NCBI GenBank assembly: GCA_945870185.1
Contig: CAMBRK010000011.1
Span: 1 to 64,000 of the forward strand
DNA from: Aureispira sp. CCB-QB1
Lineage (GTDB): Bacteria > Bacteroidota > Bacteroidia > Chitinophagales > Saprospiraceae
Direction: 5' to 3'
DNA: 64,000 bases
Both the position numbers and the translations under genes were made by a program. The notes under the pieces are model-generated. The model had not been told where the DNA came from. It was given only the letters and a program-made list of their open reading frames with translations, and did not search any database. This document shows positions 1 through 9,803 of the stretch, in pieces (the stretch's first letter is position 1; every line of letters begins with the position of its first letter).

Positions 1-708
1 CCAGAGCGGGGTATGGCACATACACGATCACGGCACACCATTACGCTGCACTTTCACTGCTTCCTGTATCTGTGTATCCTGCTCAGGTAGTGCATCCTGT
101 CCTATGCTCCACAAGTTCCGCAAGATACAGGCACACTTCGTTTGCACCACCTGTTTGTATCCACATATACCGCAGTTCATTTTATCTGTCTTTGTGGCAG
201 CCTTACGGGTGCATCTGCTGGCATAGCCGCCTGGAGCCAGACCATTCCCACCACCAACGCACTCCATGTTTCAAAGTCAACCCTCCACCTTCTAAACATT
301 CTCCACCTTCTAAACTTTAAACTTAATCTTAGCCTTAATCTCATCATCTGTCTCCAGGCTACTCCTATGCTCAGCAGATGCACCGCTGCCACTGTGAATT
401 CTTGCTTTATAGTTCGGCTCCTTCCAGGAGCCTGTTTTCTAAGGCATAGTCAAGGCTCAGGGCTGTTTTACCTGTTTTTTTTATATTTCCTACCTAAAAA
501 ATATCTCACCTACGAACCAACCATTATATTTGTCTTTGTAAAGCAACTTTAATCCGTTTTCAAACAAATCATACACGTTTAATAACGAATCGTATTGACA
601 AACTTTCGTATTTTGTTATATTCACATATGATATGGAAATCAATGATTTATGAGAATTTTAGGAACAAAGGAATGGTGTGTAACAAAAAGTTACATGATA
701 TCATAAAA
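1..708. other. Non-coding or degenerate segment, related to 52370-52700
   Basis: No convincing gene was seen. Several blocks recur in order in E2 around 52378-52650, including GCTTCCTGTATCTGTG, a block around CCGCAG(T/C)TCATTTTAT, GGGTGCATCT, and a final hairpin-tailed block containing GGCTCAGGGCTGT. At 419-435 GGCTCC pairs with GGAGCC and is followed by TGTTTT, which resembles a terminator. A short reading frame (TAVHFIC and similar residues) is shared by both copies but is not otherwise maintained, so I favour a repeated non-coding element or an eroded gene. Confidence 0.4.
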
Positions 709-1635
709 ATGAAAAAATTTATAATATTAATTACTTGTTTCTTAATAACAGTGCAGCTATATGCTAGTTACGGTTGTGGAGGAACTTTAGATGGTCTAAC
801 TAAGGGGAGTGACCTAGTGGTAATTGGAACAATCGAAGAAAACGGGCTTAACAATGTCAAGAATATAGACAATAGCTTTCTAATAGATATTTATATTCAA
901 CAAGTAATTAAAGGGAAATTAAAACGTAAGCAAGTTCAAGCATTTGTATCTTTCAACTTTGACATTAAAGCGATTAATCAAGACAATATATTATTTTTTC
1001 TTCGAACTCATAAATTAGATACATCAAAATACATAATTGATAATTGTTGGATAATTAATCTTAGTAATTCTGATAATGATGATAGATTAAAAAGAATTAA
1101 GGAATTCGTTCAAATTGATGAAATTAGTCACATCAAGAAACGAAGTAAGAAAACCATCGAATGGTATTTGAAATGTGTGAATAATGATACAACACGCTAT
1201 ACAGGCATAACAGGCTTTTCTGTACATGGACCTTTTTATGAGTTTGATTCAAAAACTAACAAGTACAAAAGAAATAAAAAATATAAACTATCGAAAAGCC
1301 AAAAAAAACAATTGAGACTTTACTTTTTAGATAAATTGAATTTCGAATACAATGATGTTTTTATTGTAGGTCTTATACGTAAAAGGAAAGACCCAGAAAT
1401 TTTAAACAAGCTAATTGAGCAATTAAACCTTTACGACAAAACAGGCGAATTCTATAATATTTCAAATCGGGTTTGGTTTCGTGAATTCAATATTATGCAG
1501 GAAATATTAAATTTTACTGATGATCCAGAATTAAGAAAAATCTATGAAGATATCAAGAAAATTGGATTCTATTCTTTTTCACAAGATATCCAGAAATTGA
1601 CCTTTGAATTTGTCAAAAGAACGAACGTCATGTAA
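709..1635 (+). CDS. Secreted or lipid-exposed protein of unknown function
   Basis: This 308-aa protein starts at the ATG giving MKKFIILITCFLITVQLYAS, a good Sec signal peptide. The frame is open upstream, but that extension has no signal logic. After the signal there is a Cys-Gly motif and a segment (GSDLVVIGTIEEN, then VIKGKLK) of the kind seen in small beta-barrel secreted proteins of Bacteroidota. The C-terminal half is charged and helical, with no motif I recognise. It stands alone on its strand, between the degenerate segment at 1-708 and a MITE-like repeat, and its base composition is A+T-rich like the neighbouring cargo. Function is unknown. Confidence 0.65.
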   Translation: MKKFIILITCFLITVQLYASYGCGGTLDGLTKGSDLVVIGTIEENGLNNVKNIDNSFLIDIYIQQVIKGKLKRKQVQAFVSFNFDIKAINQDNILFFLRTHKLDTSKYIIDNCWIINLSNSDNDDRLKRIKEFVQIDEISHIKKRSKKTIEWYLKCVNNDTTRYTGITGFSVHGPFYEFDSKTNKYKRNKKYKLSKSQKKQLRLYFLDKLNFEYNDVFIVGLIRKRKDPEILNKLIEQLNLYDKTGEFYNISNRVWFREFNIMQEILNFTDDPELRKIYEDIKKIGFYSFSQDIQKLTFEFVKRTNVM

Positions 1636-2631
1636 CACGCCGTGACCACGATCATGCATCCTAATGTCGGCACGTCGGGTACGGCCAAAACGTTCATCTT
1701 TATTCCTTTTAAATTAACAAAAAAAAACCGATCAGCAAAGGTAATGCTCACCTTGTTTTTGTAAAGATCGGTGCCTTCGGTTTTGGCCAAAATTATATAT
1801 ACCTCCATCTTGGGTATATATTTTAGTCCAAAAATCTTTACAAACCTGTCGCAGTCTATCAAGCTTTAGCATGACTTTGCGTGAAACGCCCCGCTAATTA
1901 TTTGCTGCTTATCGGTTTTTGTTTGCCCAACGTGATTTTTCACCCGTCGATAGCCAAAAAATCTATAAACACATTTTTAAACTTGCACAGGAGCCTGTTT
2001 TATTAGGCATAGTATAGGCTCACGTCTGCCTGCTAAGGAACGCTGGCAAGGCTGTTTAATGCTTTTTTTTGAATTCCTTAATGGAGCTAAAATTAAGATT
2101 TATGGCATCTCATATTAAGTTTAAGACTACAAAGTGAAAAATCAAACGATAAAATCTGATAAATTTATTTGTAGCCATTATATTTGCTTCATATTTTCTG
2201 AGCACCCTTAAATGTAAGGGGTTAGTCCAAATATAATCATCATTCAACCTTGTGTCCATAACGGTGTATCCATAACCATATACTGACCACAAGTAATTAA
2301 CCTAGCAAAATTTCTGTACTTTTTCCGAAAGATGTAGCAAGAGCAGATATACATCAGCAATGATGACTTGATTATTTTTAATCACAGTTTTTTTAAAAAT
2401 AGGGTATTGTAGACTTTCAAAAAGGAATAAAATAGTTTTTTTGGACAGACCTAGTATGGAGTCATACATGAATTGTAAATAAAAATCGTCATGAAAATTG
2501 ATAAAGTAAATTATAAAATTTTTTTATGGCGTATATTTTTTAAAGTTATGGCTTATGAAAGTAGAAAACTGTTTTATAACTCTATATGGTTTTATTTAAA
2601 TACAAAAAATGATCTTAAAACTTAAAAGAAA
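1636..2631. other. Intergenic region with a MITE-like repeat
   Basis: About 1 kb without a supported gene. It holds the MITE-like copy at 1723-1920 and, at about 1989-2024, a second copy of a block also found at about 427-461 (AGGAGCCTGTTTT followed by GGCATAGT and AGGCTCA). The remainder (2040-2631) is A+T-rich and probably holds the promoter of the downstream surface protein. Confidence 0.5.
1723..1920. repeat. MITE-like repeat, copy 1
   Basis: A 198-bp non-coding unit begins AAAAACCGATCAGCA and ends TGCTGCTTATCGGTTTTT, which are imperfect terminal inverted repeats. Inside are an ACCGATC/GATCGGT pair and an ATATATACC/GGTATATAT stem. Copy 3 (8824-8981) is closely similar, and copy 4 (56696-56918) shares both ends. 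Confidence 0.65.
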
Positions 2632-5600
2632 ATGAAGATATTAAAGGAAATGAAACAAATAATTTTATTTTTTATTTTACTAATTATAGGAACTATGAAT
2701 TCAAAAGCCCAGACCACCAATTTAACTGGTCCATCTGGAAGTGGTAATTTTGGTAAAACGGTTACCGTATTACCAAATGGCAATTTCGTGGTAACTGATC
2801 CATTATTTGATAACGGTGCTATACAAGATGTAGGTGCCGTGCATTTATATAATGGTTCTACTTTTGCACTTATAAGTACTTTAAAAGGCAGTACCGCAAA
2901 CGATATGGTTGGTAATAGTGGTATTATTATACTGGGTAACGGTAATTATTTGGTAAGGAGTGGCAATTGGAATAATTCAAGAGGTGCTGTTACTTGGTGC
3001 AGTGGCAATGTAGGGGTAAATGGTGTGGTAAATAGTAATAATAGCTTGGTGGGAAGTACTTCTAATGACCAAATAGGTAGTTATGGTATTCTTGTCCTAA
3101 GTAATAGTAATTATGTAGTAAATAGTTCAAATTGGGATAATGGATCTGCAACAAATGCAGGTGCTGTAACATGGGGTAGTGGAATTGTAGGAGTTAGTGG
3201 TGTAGTTAGTAGTAGCAATAGTCTCATAGGGAGTACTTCTGATGATCGTGTTGGGAGCTATGATGTCGTAGCTGTTGGTTCGAACAATTATGTAGTCATT
3301 ACGGCCTTATGGGACAATGGAAACTTGATCAATGCGGGAGCTGTAACTTGGGGAAGCGGAGCAACAGGTGTAAGTGGCGTAATTAATAGCAATAATAGCC
3401 TAGTGGGTCTCTCTGCTAACAATTCAGTAGGTGAAAGTCGAGTTACAGTCCTAAGTAACGGCAATTATGTTGTGAAAAGTAGGTTTTGGGATAATGGAGC
3501 TGCAACTAATGCAGGTGCTGTAACATGGGGAAGTGGTTCAGTAGGGATTAGTGGAGGAGTTAGCAGTAATAATAGCCTAGTGGGAAGCTCAACTAACGAT
3601 CAAGTGGGTACTATAGTTACTGCTCTCCCCAATGGAAACTATTTAGTAAGGAGTTCCAATTGGGATAATGGAGCTATAATTAATGCTGGTGCTGTAACAT
3701 GGGGCAGTGGAACAATAGGAATAAGTGGTGTTATAAGCAGCGGTAATAGCTTGGTGGGCAGCACCAATAACGATAATGTAGGCGGGGAAGAGATAACTAT
3801 CCTTAACAATAGCAATTATGTGGTATCTTGCCCAAGTTGGGATAATGGAACCATATATGATGCAGGTGCAGTAACTTGGGGTAGTGGCACAGGAGGTATA
3901 AATGGTGCCATAAGTAGCAACAATAGCTTAGTGAGCACCACAGTTAACAGCTTTATGAGCAAAGTTACTGCTCTCCCAAATGGTAATTATGTGGTATCAT
4001 GTCCTGGATGCACTATTAATGGAACTTTATATGGTGCAGGTGCTGTAACTTGGGGCAGTGGCTCTGGTGGAATAAGTGGTCAAATAAGCAGCAGTAACAG
4101 CTTAGTGGGAAGTACATCCGCTGACTTAATAGGTGGAGATGGGATAACTATCCTCAGTAATAGCAATTATTTAGTAAGGAGTTCTTCTTGGGATAATGGT
4201 ACTTTGAATGATGCAGGTGCTGTAACTTGGTGTAGTGGAACATCACCTGTTATTGGGGTAGTAAGCAGCATTAACAGCTTGGTGTGCAGTATTGCTAACA
4301 AAAGATTTGGATTAGATGACCCAATTGCCCTCAGTAATGGAAATTATGTATTAACTTGTGCTAATTGGGATAATGGAACTATACTCAATGCTGGTGCTGT
4401 AACATGGGGAAGTGGCACAGTAGGTGTAAGTGGTGTGATCAGCAGCAGCAATAGCCTGGTGGGCAGTTCTGCTGACGATAAAGTAAGTGGAGTTACTGCT
4501 CTTCCCAATGGTAATTATGTGGTTAGAAGTACCGGATGGGATAATGGAGCTATTATTAATGTAGGTGCAGTCACTTGGGGCAATGGTACTGGAGGGATAA
4601 GTGGTATAGTAAGCAGCAGTAATAGTTTGGTGGGCAGTTCAGCTGACGACAGAGTTGGTAATAGTCCTATTATTGTGCTAAGCAATCATAATTATATAAT
4701 AAAAAGTTGGCAATGGGACAATGGATCCATAATTAATGCTGGTGCTGTTACATGGTGCAGCGGCACAGCTGGGTTATCTGGTACAATAAGCAGCGGTAAT
4801 AGCCTGGTTGGTAGCTCAGCCAACGACCAAGTGGGTACTTTCGTTACTGCTCTATCAAATGGTAATTATGTTATAAATAGCCCCAATTGGGATAATGGAA
4901 CTAACATGAGTGCTGGAGCAGTAACATGGGGTAGTGGAAATGGCGGGCTGGCAGGCGTAATCAACAACAACAATAGCCTTGTTGGTAGTACTAATAACCA
5001 ATTGGGGAGTCATCAAATAATAGTTCTAAACAATGGTAATTATATAGTGAATAGCCCAAATTATGATAATGGAACTATTGTTAATTCAGGGGCAGTAACA
5101 TTTGGCAGTGGCACAACAGGGGTAAATGGATTAATAAACAGTTGCAATAGTGTAATAGGAAATGTTGGGTCAGGGGGCAGTGCATTAGTGGTTGCATATA
5201 ATTATATTAATAATTACATTGTGGTGGGTAAGCCTTCTGAAAATATTGTAAGCATTTTTAATCCTACAGGACAGACTTTGGGTGTCCATTTAGATAGTGT
5301 ATCACAAAATTTAGTTGGTATCGCACCTACACCATTTATTAATAACAGTTGCCGTATTAATACATTATTATTGCCCACCGGAGCAAACCCAATAAGCGGA
5401 AATGTTAAAAGTAAGTTATGGGTAGAAACTACACAGCCTACAGACTTTGTAAAACGCCACTATGAAATTACACCTTCAAGCAATGCTAATACATCAACTG
5501 GTAAAGTAACACTTTATTTTACTCAACAAGAATTTAACGATTTTAATTCTACATCTGTTCCATTAAAACTGCCAACAGGCACTGCTGATGTATCAGGAAA

Positions 5601-6222
5601 AGCGAACCTTCGTGTTGAAAAACATGCTGGTACAAGCAGCGATGGATCTGGCTTACCCGGTACTTACACCGGAACACCTGAAATCATTGACCCTGTAGAT
5701 GCCGACATAGTATGGAATGCCACAACAAGTCGCTGGGAGATAAGTTTTGAGGTAACAAGTTTTAGTGGCTTTTTCATAAAAACAGGATGTAATCTCAATG
5801 TTACCAATGGAAATGATAATGGTCCAGGATCACTAAGGGCAGCTATTTCATGTTCAGCTTCATTTGACACCATAAAAATTCAAGCAGGAGCAGAAATAAT
5901 AATTCTAAATAACTCTATTGAGATTAATGATAAAATAATTGTTTTAAAAGATAACATAGGCCCTCGGGCTACAATAGAATTAAACTCTGATATTAATAAA
6001 TTATTAATTGCTAATACAGCTGGATTAACACTTGATAATGTAAACTTGAAAGATAATTCAATTATTAAAAACTTACCTCTTATTCTAAATAATGGAGAGT
6101 TAAGGTTGAAAAATGTGGATATCTTTGGCTCTTCGGGAAGTACATCTAGTCCGATTGTCAAAAATGAAACAGCTTCAGCATCTATGTTAATATATGATAA
6201 TGTCAAAATTAAAAAAGAATAG
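2632..6222 (+). CDS. Large secreted repeat protein (propeller-like repeats, DUF5650-type)
   Basis: This 1196-aa protein has a signal peptide (hydrophobic IILFFILLIIGTM, then NSKAQ). Residues from about 60 to 830 consist of about 13 units of roughly 60 aa, each with the pattern NSLVGS..D.VG, L.NGNYVV.S, WDNG...NAGAVTWGSG. From memory this matches the DUF5650 family, probably beta-propeller blades. The segment after about 900 is beta-rich. A stretch NVTNGNDNGPGSLRAAI near residue 1065 resembles the start of a CSLREA/right-handed beta-helix domain. The protein ends with IKKE and no recognisable T9SS sorting domain, so either the tail is a different anchor or the gene is truncated. Likely surface-exposed or secreted; function unknown. 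The near-identical DNA repeats make it prone to copy-number change. Confidence 0.8.
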   Translation: MKILKEMKQIILFFILLIIGTMNSKAQTTNLTGPSGSGNFGKTVTVLPNGNFVVTDPLFDNGAIQDVGAVHLYNGSTFALISTLKGSTANDMVGNSGIIILGNGNYLVRSGNWNNSRGAVTWCSGNVGVNGVVNSNNSLVGSTSNDQIGSYGILVLSNSNYVVNSSNWDNGSATNAGAVTWGSGIVGVSGVVSSSNSLIGSTSDDRVGSYDVVAVGSNNYVVITALWDNGNLINAGAVTWGSGATGVSGVINSNNSLVGLSANNSVGESRVTVLSNGNYVVKSRFWDNGAATNAGAVTWGSGSVGISGGVSSNNSLVGSSTNDQVGTIVTALPNGNYLVRSSNWDNGAIINAGAVTWGSGTIGISGVISSGNSLVGSTNNDNVGGEEITILNNSNYVVSCPSWDNGTIYDAGAVTWGSGTGGINGAISSNNSLVSTTVNSFMSKVTALPNGNYVVSCPGCTINGTLYGAGAVTWGSGSGGISGQISSSNSLVGSTSADLIGGDGITILSNSNYLVRSSSWDNGTLNDAGAVTWCSGTSPVIGVVSSINSLVCSIANKRFGLDDPIALSNGNYVLTCANWDNGTILNAGAVTWGSGTVGVSGVISSSNSLVGSSADDKVSGVTALPNGNYVVRSTGWDNGAIINVGAVTWGNGTGGISGIVSSSNSLVGSSADDRVGNSPIIVLSNHNYIIKSWQWDNGSIINAGAVTWCSGTAGLSGTISSGNSLVGSSANDQVGTFVTALSNGNYVINSPNWDNGTNMSAGAVTWGSGNGGLAGVINNNNSLVGSTNNQLGSHQIIVLNNGNYIVNSPNYDNGTIVNSGAVTFGSGTTGVNGLINSCNSVIGNVGSGGSALVVAYNYINNYIVVGKPSENIVSIFNPTGQTLGVHLDSVSQNLVGIAPTPFINNSCRINTLLLPTGANPISGNVKSKLWVETTQPTDFVKRHYEITPSSNANTSTGKVTLYFTQQEFNDFNSTSVPLKLPTGTADVSGKANLRVEKHAGTSSDGSGLPGTYTGTPEIIDPVDADIVWNATTSRWEISFEVTSFSGFFIKTGCNLNVTNGNDNGPGSLRAAISCSASFDTIKIQAGAEIIILNNSIEINDKIIVLKDNIGPRATIELNSDINKLLIANTAGLTLDNVNLKDNSIIKNLPLILNNGELRLKNVDIFGSSGSTSSPIVKNETASASMLIYDNVKIKKE

Positions 6223-6736
6223 TCAAGGTGTCTATCTAATATGGTATTATTTATTATGAAAAATTGGTTGCTTGATTTATGAATTGGTTTTTTGTATGGC
6301 AAACATTTTTACTTCATAATAAGAATGAGTTAAAATAATGCTAAAAACGTTTAATGAAGGAATAAGTGGACCACGAAGCCAAAACACAAGCTAATTCGGC
6401 CATTTCGCCTTATTTGGCCGAACCGAAGGGTAACCAAACTGTTCAAATTTTTATAAGATTCCCAGAAAACCGATCAGCAAAGTTAATGCTCACCTTGCTT
6501 TTGTAAAGATCGGTACCTCCCGGATACAGATAGTATAAATACATTCTCTTTCATTGAGTATACCAGCATTGCAAAAAGGTCTTAATGCTTTTTGATTACG
6601 TTTTTCGTCAGACACATCATCCTAATTTTTCTTTTGAGAATCAATAAGTAGAAAATCCTTAAAAAGCATAAAGCCAAGTAGATATTACCTGGCTTTATGG
6701 GCACGGTCGGGTATCGAGACCCGTCCATTTCTTGAT
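6223..6736. other. Intergenic region with a partial MITE-like repeat and the intron 5' exon
   Basis: No gene seen. It contains a partial MITE-like copy at 6466-6516. A stem at about 6671-6699 (AAAGCCA/TGGCTTT) and a small GGGT/ACCC hairpin near 6708-6723 lie just upstream of the group II intron, the type of context in which some bacterial group II introns insert. Confidence 0.4.
6466..6516. repeat. MITE-like repeat, partial copy 2
   Basis: This matches the left 50 bp of the MITE family (ACCGATCAGCAAAG, then TAATGCTCACCTTG, then GATCGGT) but diverges after that. No right terminal repeat was found, so it is a truncated relative. Confidence 0.5.
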
Positions 6737-8681
6737 GTGCGCCAAGCATGTTTAATATCTAAGGGGTGAAAGTCCTCAACGAGCCAGCCGATGGGAATCG
6801 TTAGCCAAAAGCAAGGGTGTCTTGAGTAATTGAGAATCTGAAGGAAGCAGGCGGCAAAAGTGTGATTGAACGAACAGAAACATATTATAAGGCTTACATT
6901 GTGGGTAAGCGAGCATCAGATTGCGAAGCCCAATAATCGGACGTAAACAATGGTAGTAAAATATGTCAGTTACACGGAAAGAGATTGAACTTACCTTGGG
7001 AGATCCTATAAATAGAATCCTGAGACGGAACAAAGCGCAAGGGAAGTAAAGGACTATTTAAAGGAAGTCAGCAGAGATCATAGTAGTGAAGAAGCATCTG
7101 TAATGGATGTGGAGCGAAGGATCGAATCTTTAGGATGTTAATTTTTTTTTGAAAGTAATGGTAAAGGCCAATGATTAAGGACAAGGAAAATGTTAAACCG
7201 ATGCAACCTGCTGGACAGGGAGAAGGAAAATTTAACAGCCTATTCAGTGATGAACTACCCGTATGGTACGACGGAAGTGGAAAGGTATGTCCGAAGTGGA
7301 CTTCCAGATGCTCGCAAGAGAGAGAACAGACGATGAACTTACTAGATGAGATAGCGTCGTTAAGGAATCTAGTAAAAGCCTACCGACACGTGAAATCGAA
7401 CGCAGGTAGTCCGGGAGTAGATGGTATAGATGTCAAGGAGTTCGGGAAATGGTTTAGAGTGCACCATGGAACACTAAAGGCAGAAATCCTAAACGGAGAC
7501 TATCGCCCTTCATTAGTACGTGGAGTAGAGATACCGAAACCCAAAGGCGGCAAAAGGCTACTGGGCATACCGACGGTTAAAGACCGAGTTGTACAGCAAG
7601 CAATCAGCCAAGTGATGGCAAGGTATTATGATGTTACATTTACGGAAAGCAGCCATGGATTTAGGCCAGGCCGTGGCACAGAGAGCGCACTAAAGTTAGC
7701 CCAGTCACACGTTAAATCAGGGAAGACACGAGTAGTCGACATCGACTTAGAGAAATTCTTTGATGAAGTGAACCATAGCCGATTGATGTGGCATCTGAGT
7801 TTACGGATGGGAGACAAACGATTACTAGACCTAACCAGAAAGATACTACGCAGTGGTATACTGTTAGGTGGCGTATCGCATCATCGGATAAAGGGGACAC
7901 CCCAAGGTAGCCCACTGAGTCCGTTGTTATCCAACATCGTATTAGATGAGCTTGACCAAGAACTGGCTAGGCGTGGACTGAGTTATGTAAGATACGCAGA
8001 TGACGTATTGATCTTTGTAAGAAGTAAACAAAGTGCCGAACGGGTATATGTCGGTATCAGCGAATACATAACGAAGAAAATGCGTCTGAAAGTAAATGTA
8101 GAGAAGAGTGGAGTACGGAAAGTACATGAAGTAACGTTTTTAGGTCATAGTCTAGGCGGTGGTGGTCGCCTTTATCTAAGTAAGCCGAGCGAATTACGAC
8201 TTAAGTCCAAGTTAAAAGTTCTGACATCACGTCGCCGTGGGACCAGTCTGGATCAGTTGATAAAGGAAGTAAATAGCTTATTGCGTGGTTGGTTACACTA
8301 CTTCAAGAGATCAGAAATGAAATCGAAGATAGAAAGAATCAACAGCTGGCTGAAAAGACGAATAAGATGCTTTAGGATAAAACAATGCAAACACAAGATT
8401 GGTATTGTCAGATTCCTAAGGAGCCAAGGCGTAGGAGAGAAATTGAGCTGGCTGACAGCCCTAAGTGGCAAAGGTTGGTGGCGTCTATCTAACACTCCTG
8501 GCACCAACATCGGGATGAATAACAAGTGGTTTACAAAGATTGGATACTACGATTTAGTCTCCAACTACAACCAACTGCACAAATCCACCTAAAGAAACCG
8601 CCGTACACGTAAGTACATACGGTGGTGTGAGAAGACGACAAAGGTAATCTATTTTTTAATTACCTTTGTCTCTTACTCGAT
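6737..8681 (+). mobile_element. Group II intron
   Basis: The 5' end reads GTGCGCC, matching the GUGYG consensus, followed by a typical domain I start with GGGGTGAAAGTCC. The maturase gene lies inside. After it comes a domain V-like element (about 8594-8636, with CCGCCGT pairing ACGGTGG) and then domain VI, with 11-bp arms at 8638-8648 and 8659-8669. The intron ends TACTCGAT at 8681, a typical 3' end. It appears complete and could be splicing-competent. It does not interrupt a recognisable gene, only intergenic E1 DNA. Confidence 0.8.
7171..8592 (+). CDS. ltrA: Group II intron reverse transcriptase/maturase (LtrA family)
   Basis: This 473-aa intron-encoded protein both assists splicing and copies the intron into new DNA sites. 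The reverse transcriptase domain covers about residues 75-330. It shows IPKPKGGKRLLGIPTVKDRVVQQAI, the GFRPGRG motif, GTPQGSPLSPLLSN, and the catalytic YADD in VRYADDVLIF. The maturase (domain X/GIIM) follows, with VNSLLRGWLHYFK. No HNH endonuclease domain is present after domain X, so retrohoming would depend on replication forks or other targets. The protein is full length for the endonuclease-free type and is intact. It lies in intron domain IV. Confidence 0.9.
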   Translation: MIKDKENVKPMQPAGQGEGKFNSLFSDELPVWYDGSGKVCPKWTSRCSQEREQTMNLLDEIASLRNLVKAYRHVKSNAGSPGVDGIDVKEFGKWFRVHHGTLKAEILNGDYRPSLVRGVEIPKPKGGKRLLGIPTVKDRVVQQAISQVMARYYDVTFTESSHGFRPGRGTESALKLAQSHVKSGKTRVVDIDLEKFFDEVNHSRLMWHLSLRMGDKRLLDLTRKILRSGILLGGVSHHRIKGTPQGSPLSPLLSNIVLDELDQELARRGLSYVRYADDVLIFVRSKQSAERVYVGISEYITKKMRLKVNVEKSGVRKVHEVTFLGHSLGGGGRLYLSKPSELRLKSKLKVLTSRRRGTSLDQLIKEVNSLLRGWLHYFKRSEMKSKIERINSWLKRRIRCFRIKQCKHKIGIVRFLRSQGVGEKLSWLTALSGKGWWRLSNTPGTNIGMNNKWFTKIGYYDLVSNYNQLHKST

Positions 8682-8823
8682 TTCCTTTGACTTGTAAAAT
8701 AAAGTAACAAATATAGTTGTATTTTTTATATAGATATTTTTTTTACAATATTTTAATGCAATGCTTTAAATATTATAGCGCCATTTATAGACTATACTTA
8801 ATATCTTCTATCTATTACAAAAA

Positions 8824-8981
8824 AAAAACCGATCAGCAAAGATAATGCTCACCTTGTTTTTGTAAAGATCGGTGCCTACGGTTTTGGCCCAAATTATATA
8901 TACCTCCATCTAAGGTATATATTTTAGTCCAAAAATCTTGACAAAAACGCCACCCTAATTTTTTGCTGCTTATCGGTTTTT
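8824..8981. repeat. MITE-like repeat, copy 3
   Basis: This 158-bp copy has the same termini as copy 1 (AAAAACCGATCAGCA and TGCTGCTTATCGGTTTTT) and nearly the same interior over the first 120 bp. It lacks about 40 bp present in copy 1 between the ATATATACC stem and the right end. Confidence 0.65.
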
Positions 8982-9254
8982 GTTTGTCCATCGTGTGTTT
9001 TCACCCTACGATAGCCAAATGAGATTCTGAAAGAACAAAGTCATACCTAAGTGTCCTTAGTGATAGCTTTTGTGGTCTCTAACGCTAAAGCGTCACAAGA
9101 GTGGTTAAAAATTAATCTTACCTAAGTGTTCTAAGTGAAAGCCTTTATGCTCTTAGTGGTAAAATAGCAATTCTTCAAATATACCAACTCCACAAACCCA
9201 CGCTCATTTTTCATCCACTACATACAGGCACTAAGGTAGCTACGGGTCTGATAT

Positions 9255-9314
9255 ATGCAAGGTCTGCTGCCCGCTACATCCACGCTTGCGCCTTTCAGGC
9301 GTTCCACCTTGCAT
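9255..9314 (+). promoter_or_regulatory. Structured leader upstream of gene A (E1)
   Basis: ATGCAAGG (9255-9262) pairs with CCTTGCAT (9307-9314). The equivalent place in E2 has GTGTATGG/CCATACAC (57159-57166 and 57183-57190): different bases, pairing kept. GTAGCTACGGG (E1) or TTAGCTACGGG (E2) precedes the stem in both, and ACGCTG follows it. Confidence 0.45.
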
Positions 9315-9402
9315 GAAATCATCCCCTTACGCTGAATTTGCACCTGTTAGTGTGGCTGAGATGGCCGCACGCATTTTATTTCATTTTCATATACATTTTA
9401 TC

Positions 9403-9711
9403 ATGACTACTACAGTACATGCTTTTCCATTTGGCCAGCTCTATCAGACCAGTCGTATGTTTGACGCAGCTTGCGAGCATCGCCCATTTGCCAGGTTCAT
9501 CCGTAGGTGCATTTTTCGTCATCTCAGGGGAGATTGGGGAGATTGCTGCCATGAGGATAGAGACCGTAATGATATCGCGCTCCAGGGCGGTGATAGGCTC
9601 TTTTCAGTTTATGAGATTCCACATGGCCTCTTCGCTTTGGAGAGTAAGATTTGGATTATCACAGAGGCAGATCGGTCATATACCACTGTCCTTTTCCCAT
9701 CTGAGTATTGA
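9403..9711 (+). CDS. Gene A (E1): small DWGD/IWIITE family protein
   Basis: This 102-aa protein starts at MTTTVHAFPFGQLY; the start is set by alignment with the E2 copy at 57282. Conserved features are an N-terminal segment (F..A.EH.PF..F), a central HLRGDWGDCCHED, and a C-terminal SKIWIITEADRSYTTVLFPSEY. Small plasmid and element proteins with this DWGD/IWIITEADRS pattern are common and are often misannotated as type I restriction subunit M; I know of no demonstrated function. It is followed by a terminator (9722-9747) and then gene B. The long leader suggests RNA-level regulation. Cytosolic, with no membrane segment. Confidence 0.75.
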   Translation: MTTTVHAFPFGQLYQTSRMFDAACEHRPFARFIRRCIFRHLRGDWGDCCHEDRDRNDIALQGGDRLFSVYEIPHGLFALESKIWIITEADRSYTTVLFPSEY

Positions 9712-9721
9712 GCTCAGTTTC

Positions 9722-9751
9722 AGCCCTGTCATTCTTTTGGCAGGGCTTTTC
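9722..9751 (+). terminator. Intrinsic terminator after gene A (E1)
   Basis: AGCCCTG (9722-9728) pairs with CAGGGCT (9741-9747) and is followed by TTTT. Confidence 0.65.
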
Positions 9752-9803
9752 ACATTCATCTTTTTCACATTTTTCATTCATTCACACATTTACACATTCA
9801 CTT

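Larger units (their letters stand above)
8682..9402. other. Intergenic region: MITE-like repeat, short duplications and gene A leader
   Basis: No gene seen before 9403. It contains MITE copy 3 (8824-8981) and two degenerate direct repeats with ACCTAAGTGT near 9045-9060 and 9120-9135. A structured leader with 8-bp arms (9255-9262 and 9307-9314) stands upstream of gene A. Confidence 0.5.

Noticed and set aside
142-552. Possible 136-aa gene at the left edge
   Set aside because: Only a short stretch (TAVHFIC..GASAG) is kept in the E2 counterpart; the frame diverges before and after. Treated as a non-coding or decayed segment.
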